A stretch of DNA of 64,000 nt. It comes from Sphingobium sp. BYY-5 (lineage in GTDB: Bacteria > Pseudomonadota > Alphaproteobacteria > Sphingomonadales > Sphingomonadaceae). Under the pieces are notes generated by a model, which was not told the DNA's origin, ran no database searches, and saw only the letters and a program-made list of their open reading frames with translations. Below are positions 42,378-50,927 of the stretch, one piece after another. How positions within the stretch are numbered: position 1 is the stretch's first letter; every line of letters begins with the position of its first letter. Position numbers and translations under genes: made by a program. The DNA lies in NCBI RefSeq assembly GCF_022758885.1, contig NZ_JALEBH010000001.1:496001-560000 (forward strand). The letters run 5' to 3'.

Positions 42378-44120
42378 GTGGGCGGGATGGCTGGTCATAT
42401 TTCCGCGCGCCGCCTGTTCCTGGCGGGGGCGATCGGCCTGGGGTTGTGGCTGGGCGCGACCTTCCTTTGGCATGTGACCTATCGTCAGGGCATCAGCCTG
42501 GCGGTCATCCTGTTACTGGACCAGGATTTTCCGGCGCTGCTCGGTTCCTTGCTGCTGCTGACTCTGGCTGCGCCCTGGGCGGAGGGGAAGGGGTTCGCGC
42601 TTCCCAGGCCGACTGCGCGGATCGTGGTGCCGCTGATCCTGCTGCTGGGAATTGCCGCCTGGGCGGGGCATTACGCCCTGTTCCAGGATTATGCGATCAG
42701 CCGCGATGAGGAAGTGGCGCGCTTCGCCGCCGCCTATATGCGCGAGGGGCTGTTCGCCCGGCCGATACCGATCGAATGGGAACCCTATCGCCGGGCGATC
42801 ATGCCCGAATTCTTCTCCCCCTTCGGCGCGGCGGATTATTGGACGGCGGCCTATCTGCCGGTGAACAGCGCCATCCAGGCGATCTTCTGGCAATTGGGCG
42901 ATCCCAATCTTGCCGGGCCGGTGCTGCTGATGGCGGGGCTGTTCGCGCTGTGGCGGGTGGCGCTGCACCTGATGCCTGATCGGCCGGACGCCGTGTGGGT
43001 GACGATGCTGCTGGGCTTTTCGTCCAGCCAGCTCTGGGTCACGGCCATGACTCCCTATGCGATGACCGGCCATTTCGCGCTCAACATGATCTGGCTGGCG
43101 CTGGTGCTGCGCGGAGGATGGGCCGGCCATCTGACCGCGGGCGTGGTGGCGCTGATCGCCGCGGGCCTGCACCAATGGCATTTCCCGCCCATCTTCATCG
43201 CGCCCTTCATCCTTTGGATGCTGCTGGCGCGGCGCTGGACGGTGGCGGCTTTCCATGCGCTGACGCTGGTCGCGATCGTCATCGTCTGGGCCAAGCTCTG
43301 GCCCGGCTTTCTGCTCCATGCGCTGGGCGCGCCGACCGATGTTCGCCCCTCGGCCGGTGTCGCCGACAAGGTGGGCAGCCTGTTCCAGCGCCTGGGCGAC
43401 CGCTGGCAACCGCTCGTCAATTTGAGCCGCTACATCGCCTGGAACAATATATTGATGGTGCCGCTCGCCATGCTGGGGATGGCGGCGATGCGCTGGCGCA
43501 GCATGATCCGGGGACGGGAAATCGCCCTGCCGTTGGCGCTGGGATGCGTCGTCGGCAGCCTGCTCGCGCTGGCGCAGGGCTATGGTTGGGGCTTCCGCTA
43601 CGCCCATGGCTTCATCGGTCCCTTCTGCCTGCTTGCGGGGCTTGGCTGGGCGCATTTCCGGCCCGAAGGCGCGATGCGGCCGGTCTTCATCGGTCTGGCC
43701 ATCACCGCCCTGGCGAGCAGCTTTCTGGTCTGGCGTACCTATGAGTTCGTGGCGCCCTATGCGGCGAGCCACAAGCTGATCGATTCGAGCGAGGCCGATG
43801 TCGTGCTGGTCGATCCGCGCGGCGGTCTCTACGTCACCGATCTGGTACGCGGGCGCAATGGTGTGCCGGGCAAGCCGATGGTGATGAACCTGGGCATGTT
43901 GACGCTGGAGCAGGTGGATACGCTGTGCGCTTCCTATGTGGTCGAACTGTTCGACCGCGCCGAGTTCCGCCCGCTGGGCGTGCCGTTGGCGCGCTGGAAC
44001 CTTGGTCGCATGGACGCGCTGCGCGCGCATATGAAGGATGTGGGCTGCGACAAACCGGTCCAGCCGCCGCTGCCCGAAACCTTCGAAGATGCGCTGAGCA
44101 CCGCCGACAACGCGATGTAG
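42378..44120 (+). CDS. Large polytopic membrane protein (GT-C/polymerase-like, unassigned)
   Basis: This protein of about 580 residues has about twelve hydrophobic segments spread over residues 10-460 and a soluble C-terminal region (about 465-580). An acidic periplasmic loop after the third helix (YAISRDEEVARFAAAYMREG) recalls the DD/ED catalytic loop of GT-C glycosyltransferases. I see no exact family match. It may be a GT-C transferase, the Wzy-like polymerase of the cluster, or a membrane protein of unknown role. No other Wzy candidate is present. The start is GTG 42378; ATG 42387 is an alternative. It is the last gene of the plus-strand run. Confidence 0.75.
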   Translation: MGGMAGHISARRLFLAGAIGLGLWLGATFLWHVTYRQGISLAVILLLDQDFPALLGSLLLLTLAAPWAEGKGFALPRPTARIVVPLILLLGIAAWAGHYALFQDYAISRDEEVARFAAAYMREGLFARPIPIEWEPYRRAIMPEFFSPFGAADYWTAAYLPVNSAIQAIFWQLGDPNLAGPVLLMAGLFALWRVALHLMPDRPDAVWVTMLLGFSSSQLWVTAMTPYAMTGHFALNMIWLALVLRGGWAGHLTAGVVALIAAGLHQWHFPPIFIAPFILWMLLARRWTVAAFHALTLVAIVIVWAKLWPGFLLHALGAPTDVRPSAGVADKVGSLFQRLGDRWQPLVNLSRYIAWNNILMVPLAMLGMAAMRWRSMIRGREIALPLALGCVVGSLLALAQGYGWGFRYAHGFIGPFCLLAGLGWAHFRPEGAMRPVFIGLAITALASSFLVWRTYEFVAPYAASHKLIDSSEADVVLVDPRGGLYVTDLVRGRNGVPGKPMVMNLGMLTLEQVDTLCASYVVELFDRAEFRPLGVPLARWNLGRMDALRAHMKDVGCDKPVQPPLPETFEDALSTADNAM

Positions 44121-44187
44121 GTGAAAGGGCCATCGAGCGATGCCTTTGACCTGATACCAAGACACATTGGTGAGAACTCATATGGAC

Positions 44188-44257
44188 CTGTTCCCCGGCG
44201 AAAGCCGGGGTCCAGTTCGAACCGTGGATATGGACCCCGGCTTGCGCGGGGGAACAG
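44188..44257. repeat. Palindromic repeat, TGGACCCCGGC family
   Basis: The arms 44188-44215 and 44231-44257 are inverted copies with a few mismatches (CTGTTCCCC...CCGGGGTCCA / TGGACCCCGG...GGGGAACAG). One arm also occurs at 1699-1726. It sits between the end of the EPS cluster and the convergent amidohydrolase, where it may also act as a two-way terminator. Confidence 0.75.
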
Positions 44258-44318
44258 CAACCAGTCGACCTTGATGAGTCATTCTCTCCGCAGCTTGCTA
44301 TGATGAAGCGGACAGGCG

Positions 44319-46037
44319 TTATTGCCCCTTCACATAGACGCGCTTGCCGCCGATCCAGGTTTCCAGCACCTGCGTCTGCCGAATGTCGGCAGGGCGCGCA
44401 GCGCTGATGTCGCGGTCGATCAGCACAAAGTCCGCGCGCTGCCCTGGAACCAGGCTGCCGAACTTCTTCTCGGCAAAGCCTGCATAGGCCGCCTGCCGGG
44501 TGAAACCGTCCAGTGCCGCTTCGAAGCTCACCCGCTGTTCGGGCATCCAGCCACCGGACGGCTCGCCCTTCGCGTCCTCACGGCTCATGGCGACGGCGAT
44601 GCCGGGGAAGGGATTGGGACTTTCCACCGGCACGTCGGAGCCGAAGGCCAGCGGCACGCGATTGTCGAGCATCGTCTTCCAGGCATAGGCGCCCTTCAGC
44701 CGTGCCTCGCCCATGCGCGCCGTCGCCATGCGCCAGTCCGACGCCTCATGCACCGGTTGCATCGACGCGATCGCGCCCAGCGGGCCAAAGCGCGGCAGGT
44801 CGGCGGGATCGATGATCTGCGCATGTTCGACGCGCCAGCGCCGGTCGCCCTTATAGGTTTCGTTCAGTTCCTGGATGGCGTCCAATATCTCGCCATTGGC
44901 CGCATCGCCGATGGCGTGGACGGCGACCTGGAAATTATCCATCGCCGCGCGGCTCATGATGTTCCGCAACTGCGTGTCGGAAATCAGGGTGAGGCCGCGC
45001 TGGCCCGGTGCGTCGGCATAGTCGGCCTTCAGCCACGCTCCGCGCGACCCCAGCGCCCCGTCGAGGATCAGCTTGATCCCGCCCATGCGCAGATGATCGT
45101 CATAGAGCCAGGGCGTCGGCTCCGGTCCGGCGATCAACACCATATTGTCGAGGCCGGCGGCATAGGACATGATCCGCACTCGCAGCGCCCCGCGATCGGC
45201 CGATCGACGGAAGGCCTGCCAATCCTCGATGCTGGTGCCCATGTCGGCGATACCGGTGATGCCCAGCGCCAGCAGCGTACGCTGCGCTTTTTCCAGCGCC
45301 AGATCGCGGTCCTTGGGCGCGGGCGGCGGCACGAATCTTCGGATCAGGTCCATCGCCTTGTCGACGAACACGCCCGCCGGCTTGCCCGCCGCGATGTCGA
45401 TGCGCCCGCCCGCCGGGGCCTTGGTCGCCGCGGTCACGCCCGCCGCGCGGATGGCGGCGCTGTTAGCCCAGCCGGCATGGCCGTCGATCCGCTCCAGCCA
45501 GACGGGAATGTCGCCGACCGCCGCATCAAGCTCGGCGGCGGTGGGAAAGCGGTTCAGGCCCCAGGCTTCCTGATTCCAGCCGGTGCCGATGATCCATTTG
45601 CGTCCCGGATTGGCCGCCACATAGGCGCGAATCTTCTCCTGTGCCTGCGCCAGCGATGTCGTGTCGGACAGGTCGAGCGTGATGAGCGACAGGCCAAGTC
45701 CCATGACATGGCCATGCGCGTCGATCAGGCCGGGGATCATCGTCTTGCCGCCAGCGTCCAGCTTGAAGGCCGGCCCCTTGGGGCGTTCGGGCCAGGGCTG
45801 GCCGCGCTTGGGCTTCTGCGGCTTATATTCGGGTTCCTGATAGCGGCCGGGGATCAGCTTTTCGACCTTGCCGTCATCGTCGATCAGTAGCGCGCCGAAA
45901 TGCACGATCTTGCCATTCGCATCGAGCGAGATGCCGTTCACATTGTCGATCACGCCGGAAGCGAGCGCGGGCAGGGGGCAAAGGGCAAGCGCGATCGCGA
46001 CGCTTTTGAACGCGCTGGAAGACAGATATCTGGTCAT
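44319..46037 (-). CDS. Amidohydrolase family protein, exported
   Basis: This 572-residue exported protein has a signal peptide (SVAIALALCPLPALA) and the TIM-barrel amidohydrolase fold of the YtcJ-like/hydantoinase superfamily. IPGLIDAHGHVMGLGLSL gives the HxH metal site. HAIGDAANGEILDAI, WRVEHAQIIDP and VPLAFGSDVPVESPNPF carry the other metal and catalytic residues. PGQRADFVLIDRDIS is the C-terminal beta-sandwich. The substrate is not readable. Its ATG at 46037 overlaps the stop of the upstream dehydrogenase (ATGA). Longer upstream extensions in this frame are artefacts. A repeat lies downstream. Confidence 0.9.
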   Translation of the reverse strand: MTRYLSSSAFKSVAIALALCPLPALASGVIDNVNGISLDANGKIVHFGALLIDDDGKVEKLIPGRYQEPEYKPQKPKRGQPWPERPKGPAFKLDAGGKTMIPGLIDAHGHVMGLGLSLITLDLSDTTSLAQAQEKIRAYVAANPGRKWIIGTGWNQEAWGLNRFPTAAELDAAVGDIPVWLERIDGHAGWANSAAIRAAGVTAATKAPAGGRIDIAAGKPAGVFVDKAMDLIRRFVPPPAPKDRDLALEKAQRTLLALGITGIADMGTSIEDWQAFRRSADRGALRVRIMSYAAGLDNMVLIAGPEPTPWLYDDHLRMGGIKLILDGALGSRGAWLKADYADAPGQRGLTLISDTQLRNIMSRAAMDNFQVAVHAIGDAANGEILDAIQELNETYKGDRRWRVEHAQIIDPADLPRFGPLGAIASMQPVHEASDWRMATARMGEARLKGAYAWKTMLDNRVPLAFGSDVPVESPNPFPGIAVAMSREDAKGEPSGGWMPEQRVSFEAALDGFTRQAAYAGFAEKKFGSLVPGQRADFVLIDRDISAARPADIRQTQVLETWIGGKRVYVKGQ

Positions 46038-46903
46038 GCTCGGGTAATTCTCCGCACCAGTGCGCTGGTGTCCTGCCGATGGCCACCCATGGCCTGCACA
46101 TCGGCATAATATTGATCGATAAGGGCCGTCACCGGCAGGGTGGAGCCATTGGCGCGGGCTTCCTCCAGTGCCAACCCCAGATCCTTGCGCATCCAGTCGA
46201 CGGCAAAACCGAAGTCGAACTGGTCCTGCGCCATCGTCTTCCAGCGGTTGTCCATCTGCCAGCTTTGCGCCGCACCGCCGGAAATCGCCTCGAACACCGC
46301 GTCCAGATCGAGTTCCGCCGCCTGGGCGAAGCGCAGCGCTTCGGCCAGGCCCTGGATCACGCCCGCGATGCAGATCTGGTTTGCCATCTTGGTCGTCTGG
46401 CCCGCGCCCGCGCCGCCGACATGGACGATGCGCGCGGCATAGGCCTGCATCACGATCTTCGCTGCCGCCACCGCCGGCTCGCTGCCACCGCACATGATCG
46501 ACAGCCGCCCGTTTTCCGCGCCCGCCTGTCCGCCGGACACCGGCGCATCGACGCTGTGGATGCCCCGGCTCTCCCCCTCGACGAACAATTGCCGGGCGAT
46601 TCGGGCGGAAACAGTGGTGTGGTCGATGAACAGAGTGCCGGGCTGCATCGCGCGGAAAGCGCCCTCACGCCCCAGCGTGACCTGCGCCAGATCGTCATCG
46701 GTGCCGACGCAACTGATGATGATCTCGGCTTCCTCGGCCGCTTTGGTCGGACTGATCGCTACCTCACCGCCATAGGTCTCGACCCAGCTCTTCGCCTTGC
46801 CGATGGAGCGGTTGTAGACCGTCAGCCTATGCCCTGCTTTCGCAAGATGGCCTGCCATCGGGGCGCCCATCACACCCAAGCCGATAAACGCGATCCTAGC
46901 CAT
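46034..46903 (-). CDS. NAD(P)-dependent beta-hydroxyacid dehydrogenase (3-hydroxyisobutyrate dehydrogenase type)
   Basis: This 289-residue enzyme has an N-terminal Rossmann motif MARIAFIGLGVMGAPMAGHLAKAG, then VYNRSIGKAKSWVE. The substrate-binding DAPVSGGQAGAENGRLSIMCGG, the catalytic Lys in AGAGQTTKMANQICIAGVIQGLAEAL and the C-terminal MRKDLGLALEEARANGS follow. The family oxidises beta-hydroxyacids such as 3-hydroxyisobutyrate or tartronate semialdehyde. It is translationally coupled to the exported amidohydrolase. ATG 46903 gives the standard N-terminus; an upstream in-frame start is not supported. Confidence 0.92.
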   Translation of the reverse strand: MARIAFIGLGVMGAPMAGHLAKAGHRLTVYNRSIGKAKSWVETYGGEVAISPTKAAEEAEIIISCVGTDDDLAQVTLGREGAFRAMQPGTLFIDHTTVSARIARQLFVEGESRGIHSVDAPVSGGQAGAENGRLSIMCGGSEPAVAAAKIVMQAYAARIVHVGGAGAGQTTKMANQICIAGVIQGLAEALRFAQAAELDLDAVFEAISGGAAQSWQMDNRWKTMAQDQFDFGFAVDWMRKDLGLALEEARANGSTLPVTALIDQYYADVQAMGGHRQDTSALVRRITRA

Positions 46904-47001
46904 CAAGCCTCGTATAATTCGTGCGTCTAGCCCCGCCATAAGGCCAGTTTTCGGACAGTGCCAGTTTCTTCGCCCGCAATTTTCGTTTAGGGGGCGTGCC
47001 C

Positions 47002-48249
47002 ATGAACACGCTAGCCAAGATCGAAAGCGCGCTGCCGCTGCCCGTCACCGTCGATGACATCCTTGCCGCCCGCACCCGTATTTCGGGCGCGCTGGTCAAG
47101 ACGCCGACGCTGATTAGCCAGACGCTGTCCGACATGCTCGGCTGCAAGGTCTATCTCAAGTTCGAAAATCTTCAATTCACCGCTGCCTACAAGGAACGCG
47201 GCGCACTCAATCGCCTGCTGCAACTGGACGAAGCGTCGAAGGCGAAGGGCGTCATCGCTGCGTCGGCCGGCAATCATGCGCAGGGCCTGGCTTATCATGG
47301 CAAGCGGCTGGGCGTGCCCGTCACCATCGTCATGCCTACCACGACGCCAGTCGTGAAGGTCACGCAGACACGCAGCCATGGCGCGACGGTGGTGCAATAT
47401 GGCGAGAAGTTCGATGACGCCTATGCCCATGCCCGCACGCTGGAGGTGGAGCAGGGGCTGACCTTCATCCATCCCTTCGATGAACCGGATATCATCGCCG
47501 GGCAGGGCACGGTCGCGCTCGAAATGCTGGAGGACGCGCCGGAGATCGATACGCTGGTCATCCCGATCGGCGGCGGCGGGCTGTTTTCCGGCATGGCGAC
47601 GGCCGCGCGCGCGATGAAGCCCGACGTCAGGCTGGTCGGCGTGCAGGCCGAGCTTTATCCGTCCATGTATGATTTCATCAAGGGCGTCGATCTGGTCTGC
47701 GATGGTGACACACTGGCCGAGGGCATCGCGGTCAAGCAGCCGGGCGAACTGACCCGCCGTTTTGTCGAGCGGCTGGCCGACGACCTCCTGCTCGTCACCG
47801 AACGCCGGCTGGAGGAAGCCGTGAGCCTGCTGCTCCAGATCGAAAAGACGGTGGTGGAAGGGGCAGGGGCCGCAGGCCTTGCGGCCCTGTTGTCCTATCG
47901 CGAGCAATTTGCCGGGCGCACCGTCGGCCTGATCCTGACCGGTGGCAATATCGACACACGCCTGCTCGCCAATGTGCTGCTGCGCGATCTGGCCCGGTCC
48001 GGTCGTCTGGCGCGCCTGCGCATCATCCTGCAGGACCGCCCCGGCGCGCTGTTCCATGTCGCCCGCATCTTCGACCAGGAAGCGGTCAACATCCTGGAAC
48101 TGGCCCATCAGCGCATCTTCACCAACCTGCCAGCCAAAGGTCTGACCCTGGACGTGGAGTGCGAAACCCGCGATCAGGCGCATCTGGAGCGTCTGATTAC
48201 GGCACTGGCCGAAGCGGGTTACGAAGTCGCGCCCATCGAAGTTGCATGA
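47002..48249 (+). CDS. ilvA: Threonine ammonia-lyase (threonine deaminase)
   Basis: This 415-residue fold-type II PLP enzyme turns threonine into 2-oxobutanoate for isoleucine synthesis or catabolism. PLP Lys64 lies in FTAAYKERGALNRLL. ASAGNHAQGLAYHGKRLG and the phosphate-binding IPIGGGGLFSGMATAARAM follow, then TVVEGAGAAGLAALLS. The C-terminal ACT domain (about 335-415: LRIILQDRPGALFHVARIFDQEAVNILELAHQ) is the shorter single-ACT form typical of many alphaproteobacteria. AGGGGG lies 7 nt before ATG 47002. It is divergent from the dehydrogenase gene. Confidence 0.95.
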   Translation: MNTLAKIESALPLPVTVDDILAARTRISGALVKTPTLISQTLSDMLGCKVYLKFENLQFTAAYKERGALNRLLQLDEASKAKGVIAASAGNHAQGLAYHGKRLGVPVTIVMPTTTPVVKVTQTRSHGATVVQYGEKFDDAYAHARTLEVEQGLTFIHPFDEPDIIAGQGTVALEMLEDAPEIDTLVIPIGGGGLFSGMATAARAMKPDVRLVGVQAELYPSMYDFIKGVDLVCDGDTLAEGIAVKQPGELTRRFVERLADDLLLVTERRLEEAVSLLLQIEKTVVEGAGAAGLAALLSYREQFAGRTVGLILTGGNIDTRLLANVLLRDLARSGRLARLRIILQDRPGALFHVARIFDQEAVNILELAHQRIFTNLPAKGLTLDVECETRDQAHLERLITALAEAGYEVAPIEVA

Positions 48250-48363
48250 ATCGAACGTGCCGCCCCCTATTTTCATAGTAAATGCCCTTTTCAGCGGGGC
48301 ATGAGGGCGGCATAGTTCATCCATGGACGATCAGCGGCATAACGTAGGAAAGGAGAGGCAAGC

Positions 48364-49182
48364 GTGACGGCGCCTTTTCGATTCCCGCGTTTCTTTGTCA
48401 CCAACCCCAGCCCTTGCCCCTATCTTCCCGGCAAGAGCGAGCGGAAGGTGTTTACCGAGCTGAGCGGGGACAATGCCGCCGAACTAAACGACGCCTTGGG
48501 CCGGATCGGTTTTCGCCGCAGCCAGAATGTCGCCTACCGGCCGAGTTGCGCGGATTGTTCGGCCTGTGTCTCGGTACGGGTCGTTGCCAATGAGTTCCGG
48601 CCCAACGCGACGCAGCGCAAGCTCCTGCGCCGCAACGATGATCTGGTCATCACCGCCTGCAAGCCCTGGTCGACCGAGGAGCAGTTCGCCCTGCTCCAGC
48701 GCTATCTCCAATCCCGCCATCCCGGCGGCGGCATGACCGAAATGGACGAGATGGACTTTGCCGATATGGTCGAACAGTCCCCGGTGGACAGCCATGTCAT
48801 CGAATATCGCGAGCCGACCGTTGATGGACGGACGGGCAAGCTGGTGGGCGCCTGCCTGACCGATCGGCAGGGCGACGGCTTGTCGATGATCTACAGCTTC
48901 TTCGACACCGAATTGCCGCATCGGCAGGGGCTGGGCAATTATATCATCATGGACCATATCCTGCGCGCTGCGAGCGCCGGGCTGCCCTATGTCTATCTGG
49001 GTTACTGGGTGAGCGGATCGACCCGGATGCAATATAAGGTCCGCTATCGCCCGCTCGAAAAGCTTGGGGCCAGCGGCTGGGTGCGTTTCGACCCGGCCGA
49101 ACAGGCGCAGGTGGTTCGCACCGCGCCGCGCCGTACCGATCCATCATTGCCCGTGGAGCTTGCGGCTATCCTGCGCAAATAA
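48364..49182 (+). CDS. bpt: Aspartate/glutamate leucyltransferase (N-end rule)
   Basis: This 272-residue arginyltransferase-like enzyme adds leucine from Leu-tRNA to N-terminal Asp or Glu to mark proteins for ClpS/ClpAP degradation. The N-terminal [16 protein letters not shown] and [21 protein letters not shown] (Cys-rich signature) are complete. The GNAT-like catalytic region includes [25 protein letters not shown] and [23 protein letters not shown]. The length is standard for bacterial Bpt/ATE homologues. The start is GTG 48364 behind AAAGGAGAGG. ClpS is not in the window. Confidence 0.93.
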   Translation: MTAPFRFPRFFVTNPSPCPYLPGKSERKVFTELSGDNAAELNDALGRIGFRRSQNVAYRPSCADCSACVSVRVVANEFRPNATQRKLLRRNDDLVITACKPWSTEEQFALLQRYLQSRHPGGGMTEMDEMDFADMVEQSPVDSHVIEYREPTVDGRTGKLVGACLTDRQGDGLSMIYSFFDTELPHRQGLGNYIIMDHILRAASAGLPYVYLGYWVSGSTRMQYKVRYRPLEKLGASGWVRFDPAEQAQVVRTAPRRTDPSLPVELAAILRK

Positions 49183-49193
49183 TCCCGCTGACC

Positions 49194-50171
49194 CTATTTG
49201 CAGCGGCAGGCGCGGCGGACCTTTCGCACCGGTGTCCGGTAAGCGACCCTCTCGGTCACATAGGTCGTGGTCGTCGTCGTGGTGACGGCGGGCTGCACCG
49301 TCACGGTGGTCACGATCGGCGCGGGGTAATAATAGCCGCCTGCGCTATAGCCGCCCATCGGCACGGGACCAGCACCCCAATGCGGCGCGATGGCATAGGG
49401 TGGGGCGTCATAGTCTACGCCCGCGCCACGCACCTCGCCCTCGAAACGGCCGTCGTAGGTGCCGCTGACCTTGCGGCCGTCATCGGTGGTCCATGTGCCG
49501 GTCCAGCGGCCTTCATATTCGTTGGCGCTGGTCACTATATCGTCGGCATAGCCATAACCGTCATCATAGCCCACGCCCGGCCGGCGCGGCGATGGGGCGT
49601 CCCGGCGCGCATCCTCCGCCTTGTCGATCGCCATACCGGCAACCGCGCCGACGCCGGCGCCGATCAGCGTCCCGGCGGTCCGGTTGCCGCGCCCGGCGAT
49701 GCGATTGCCTGCCACGCCGCCCACGACCGCGCCGATCGCCGCTCCACCCACGCCATTGTCGCGGCGTGGCGCGTCATAGCCGCCTTCATAGCGACCCCAG
49801 TCGATATCGTTGCGATAGTCATAGACCCGGCCATAGCGGTCGGTCATGACCGCATCGTCATAATAGCGCGACCAGCCATAGCCGGAGGCGGGAACGGGCA
49901 GGCCATAGGCGCCGTAATTGGCGATATAATAGCTGGGGCTGATCCAGTAGCGCGGCAGGATGAAGCCGTAGACCGGACGCCGATAGCCGGCCCAGCCGCC
50001 GGGCGCGCGCCAGCCGGCATACCAGCGGCCATTCTGCCGTGGTCCCCAGCGGTGCATGTCGTTCGCGGCAGAAACGCGCGGGCCAGGGTTGCCGCCCGCA
50101 AACGCCGGCGATGCTGCGCCTGCAAGAGCCAGGGTGGCGCCCATCAGGACCAGAGCCGGCATTCGCATCAT
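49194..50171 (-). CDS. RcnB-like exported protein with glycine-zipper region
   Basis: This 325-residue protein has a signal peptide (LVLMGATLALAGAASPAFA). A Trp/Tyr/Arg-rich RcnB-like region (about 35-95: RWYAGWRAPGGWAGYRRPVYGF) is followed by a glycine-zipper segment (about 140-180: GVGGAAIGAVVGGVAGNRIAG, then LIGAGVGAVAGMAIDKAED). A tyrosine-rich tail follows, then a Thr-repeat (VQPAVTTTTTTTYVTERV) and a basic C-terminus with two Cys. RcnB proteins act in the periplasm in metal homeostasis, and glycine-zipper proteins often associate with the outer membrane. The combination suggests an envelope-associated protein of unknown role. ATG 50171 is favoured by the signal peptide. Confidence 0.75.
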   Translation of the reverse strand: MMRMPALVLMGATLALAGAASPAFAGGNPGPRVSAANDMHRWGPRQNGRWYAGWRAPGGWAGYRRPVYGFILPRYWISPSYYIANYGAYGLPVPASGYGWSRYYDDAVMTDRYGRVYDYRNDIDWGRYEGGYDAPRRDNGVGGAAIGAVVGGVAGNRIAGRGNRTAGTLIGAGVGAVAGMAIDKAEDARRDAPSPRRPGVGYDDGYGYADDIVTSANEYEGRWTGTWTTDDGRKVSGTYDGRFEGEVRGAGVDYDAPPYAIAPHWGAGPVPMGGYSAGGYYYPAPIVTTVTVQPAVTTTTTTTYVTERVAYRTPVRKVRRACRCK

Positions 50172-50338
50172 ATATCTCCCCGTTGCCGCGATGCATCCAC
50201 CGGACGGACGCGATCAAAATGCTGACATATCGTTTAACATGATGATCCGCGTCCATCCACGAGTCCCATCCAGCGATGCTGTCCCGAAACGGGGCGGACC
50301 GCCGGTGCGAAAACGAGCAGAAGGCCGGGTTGGGGGCT

Positions 50339-50824
50339 TCAGGCGATCCGCTTGGCGATGAGGGCGACGAGCGCTTCCAGTCCCTTCGCATCCTCCGTAT
50401 CGAAGCGGGCGACGCGCGGGCTGTCGAGGTCCAGCACGCCGACCACCCGGCCGTCCACCAGCAGCGGCAGGACGATTTCGGACGCGCTCGCCGCATCGCA
50501 GGCGATATGACCGGGGAAGGCATGGACGTCCGGCACGAGCTGGGTCTCGCCCGTCCGGGCCGCCGTCCCGCAGACGCCCCGGCCCAGCGGGATGCGGATG
50601 CAGGCCGCCTTGCCCTGGAAGGGGCCAAGCACCAGTTCGTCGCCAATCATCCGATAGAAACCCGCCCAGTTGAGGTCGGGCAGAAATTGCCAGATCAGCG
50701 CGGACAGGTTCGCCATATTGGCGACAGCATCCGGCTCGTCCCGCGTCAGCGCGTCAGCGGCGGAAAGAAGATCGGCATAAAGGGTCGCCTTGTCGGCGTC
50801 TGCGGTGGGAGCGAAGTCGTACAT
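50339..50824 (-). CDS. msrC: Free methionine-(R)-sulfoxide reductase (GAF domain)
   Basis: This is a 161-residue single-GAF-domain protein. The three conserved cysteines are in AACIRIPLGRGVCGTAARTG and FPGHIACDAASASEIVLPLL, in the pattern of fRMsr. ALIWQFLPDLNWAGFYRM and GVLDLDSPRVARFDTEDAKGLE complete the fold. The enzyme reduces free methionine-R-sulfoxide using thioredoxin and protects against oxidants. The best start is ATG 50824, 5 nt after AAGGAG; a GTG at 50827 is too close to the Shine-Dalgarno. It is divergent from the PAP2_3 gene. Confidence 0.9.
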   Translation of the reverse strand: MYDFAPTADADKATLYADLLSAADALTRDEPDAVANMANLSALIWQFLPDLNWAGFYRMIGDELVLGPFQGKAACIRIPLGRGVCGTAARTGETQLVPDVHAFPGHIACDAASASEIVLPLLVDGRVVGVLDLDSPRVARFDTEDAKGLEALVALIAKRIA

Positions 50825-50927
50825 CACTGCTCCTTAAACGGAGTCTGGGCGATCGCCTAGCATCCTGATCTTTAGTGGTTAGTAACCTTGTTTGCTTAGG
50901 AGGGCGGAACTTGCGGAGAAGATATCG

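Noticed and set aside
42513..44165. 550-aa minus-strand frame across the large membrane protein
   Set aside because: It is rich in Arg, Gln and His with no hydrophobic or catalytic pattern, while the plus frame has a consistent membrane topology and follows the operon.
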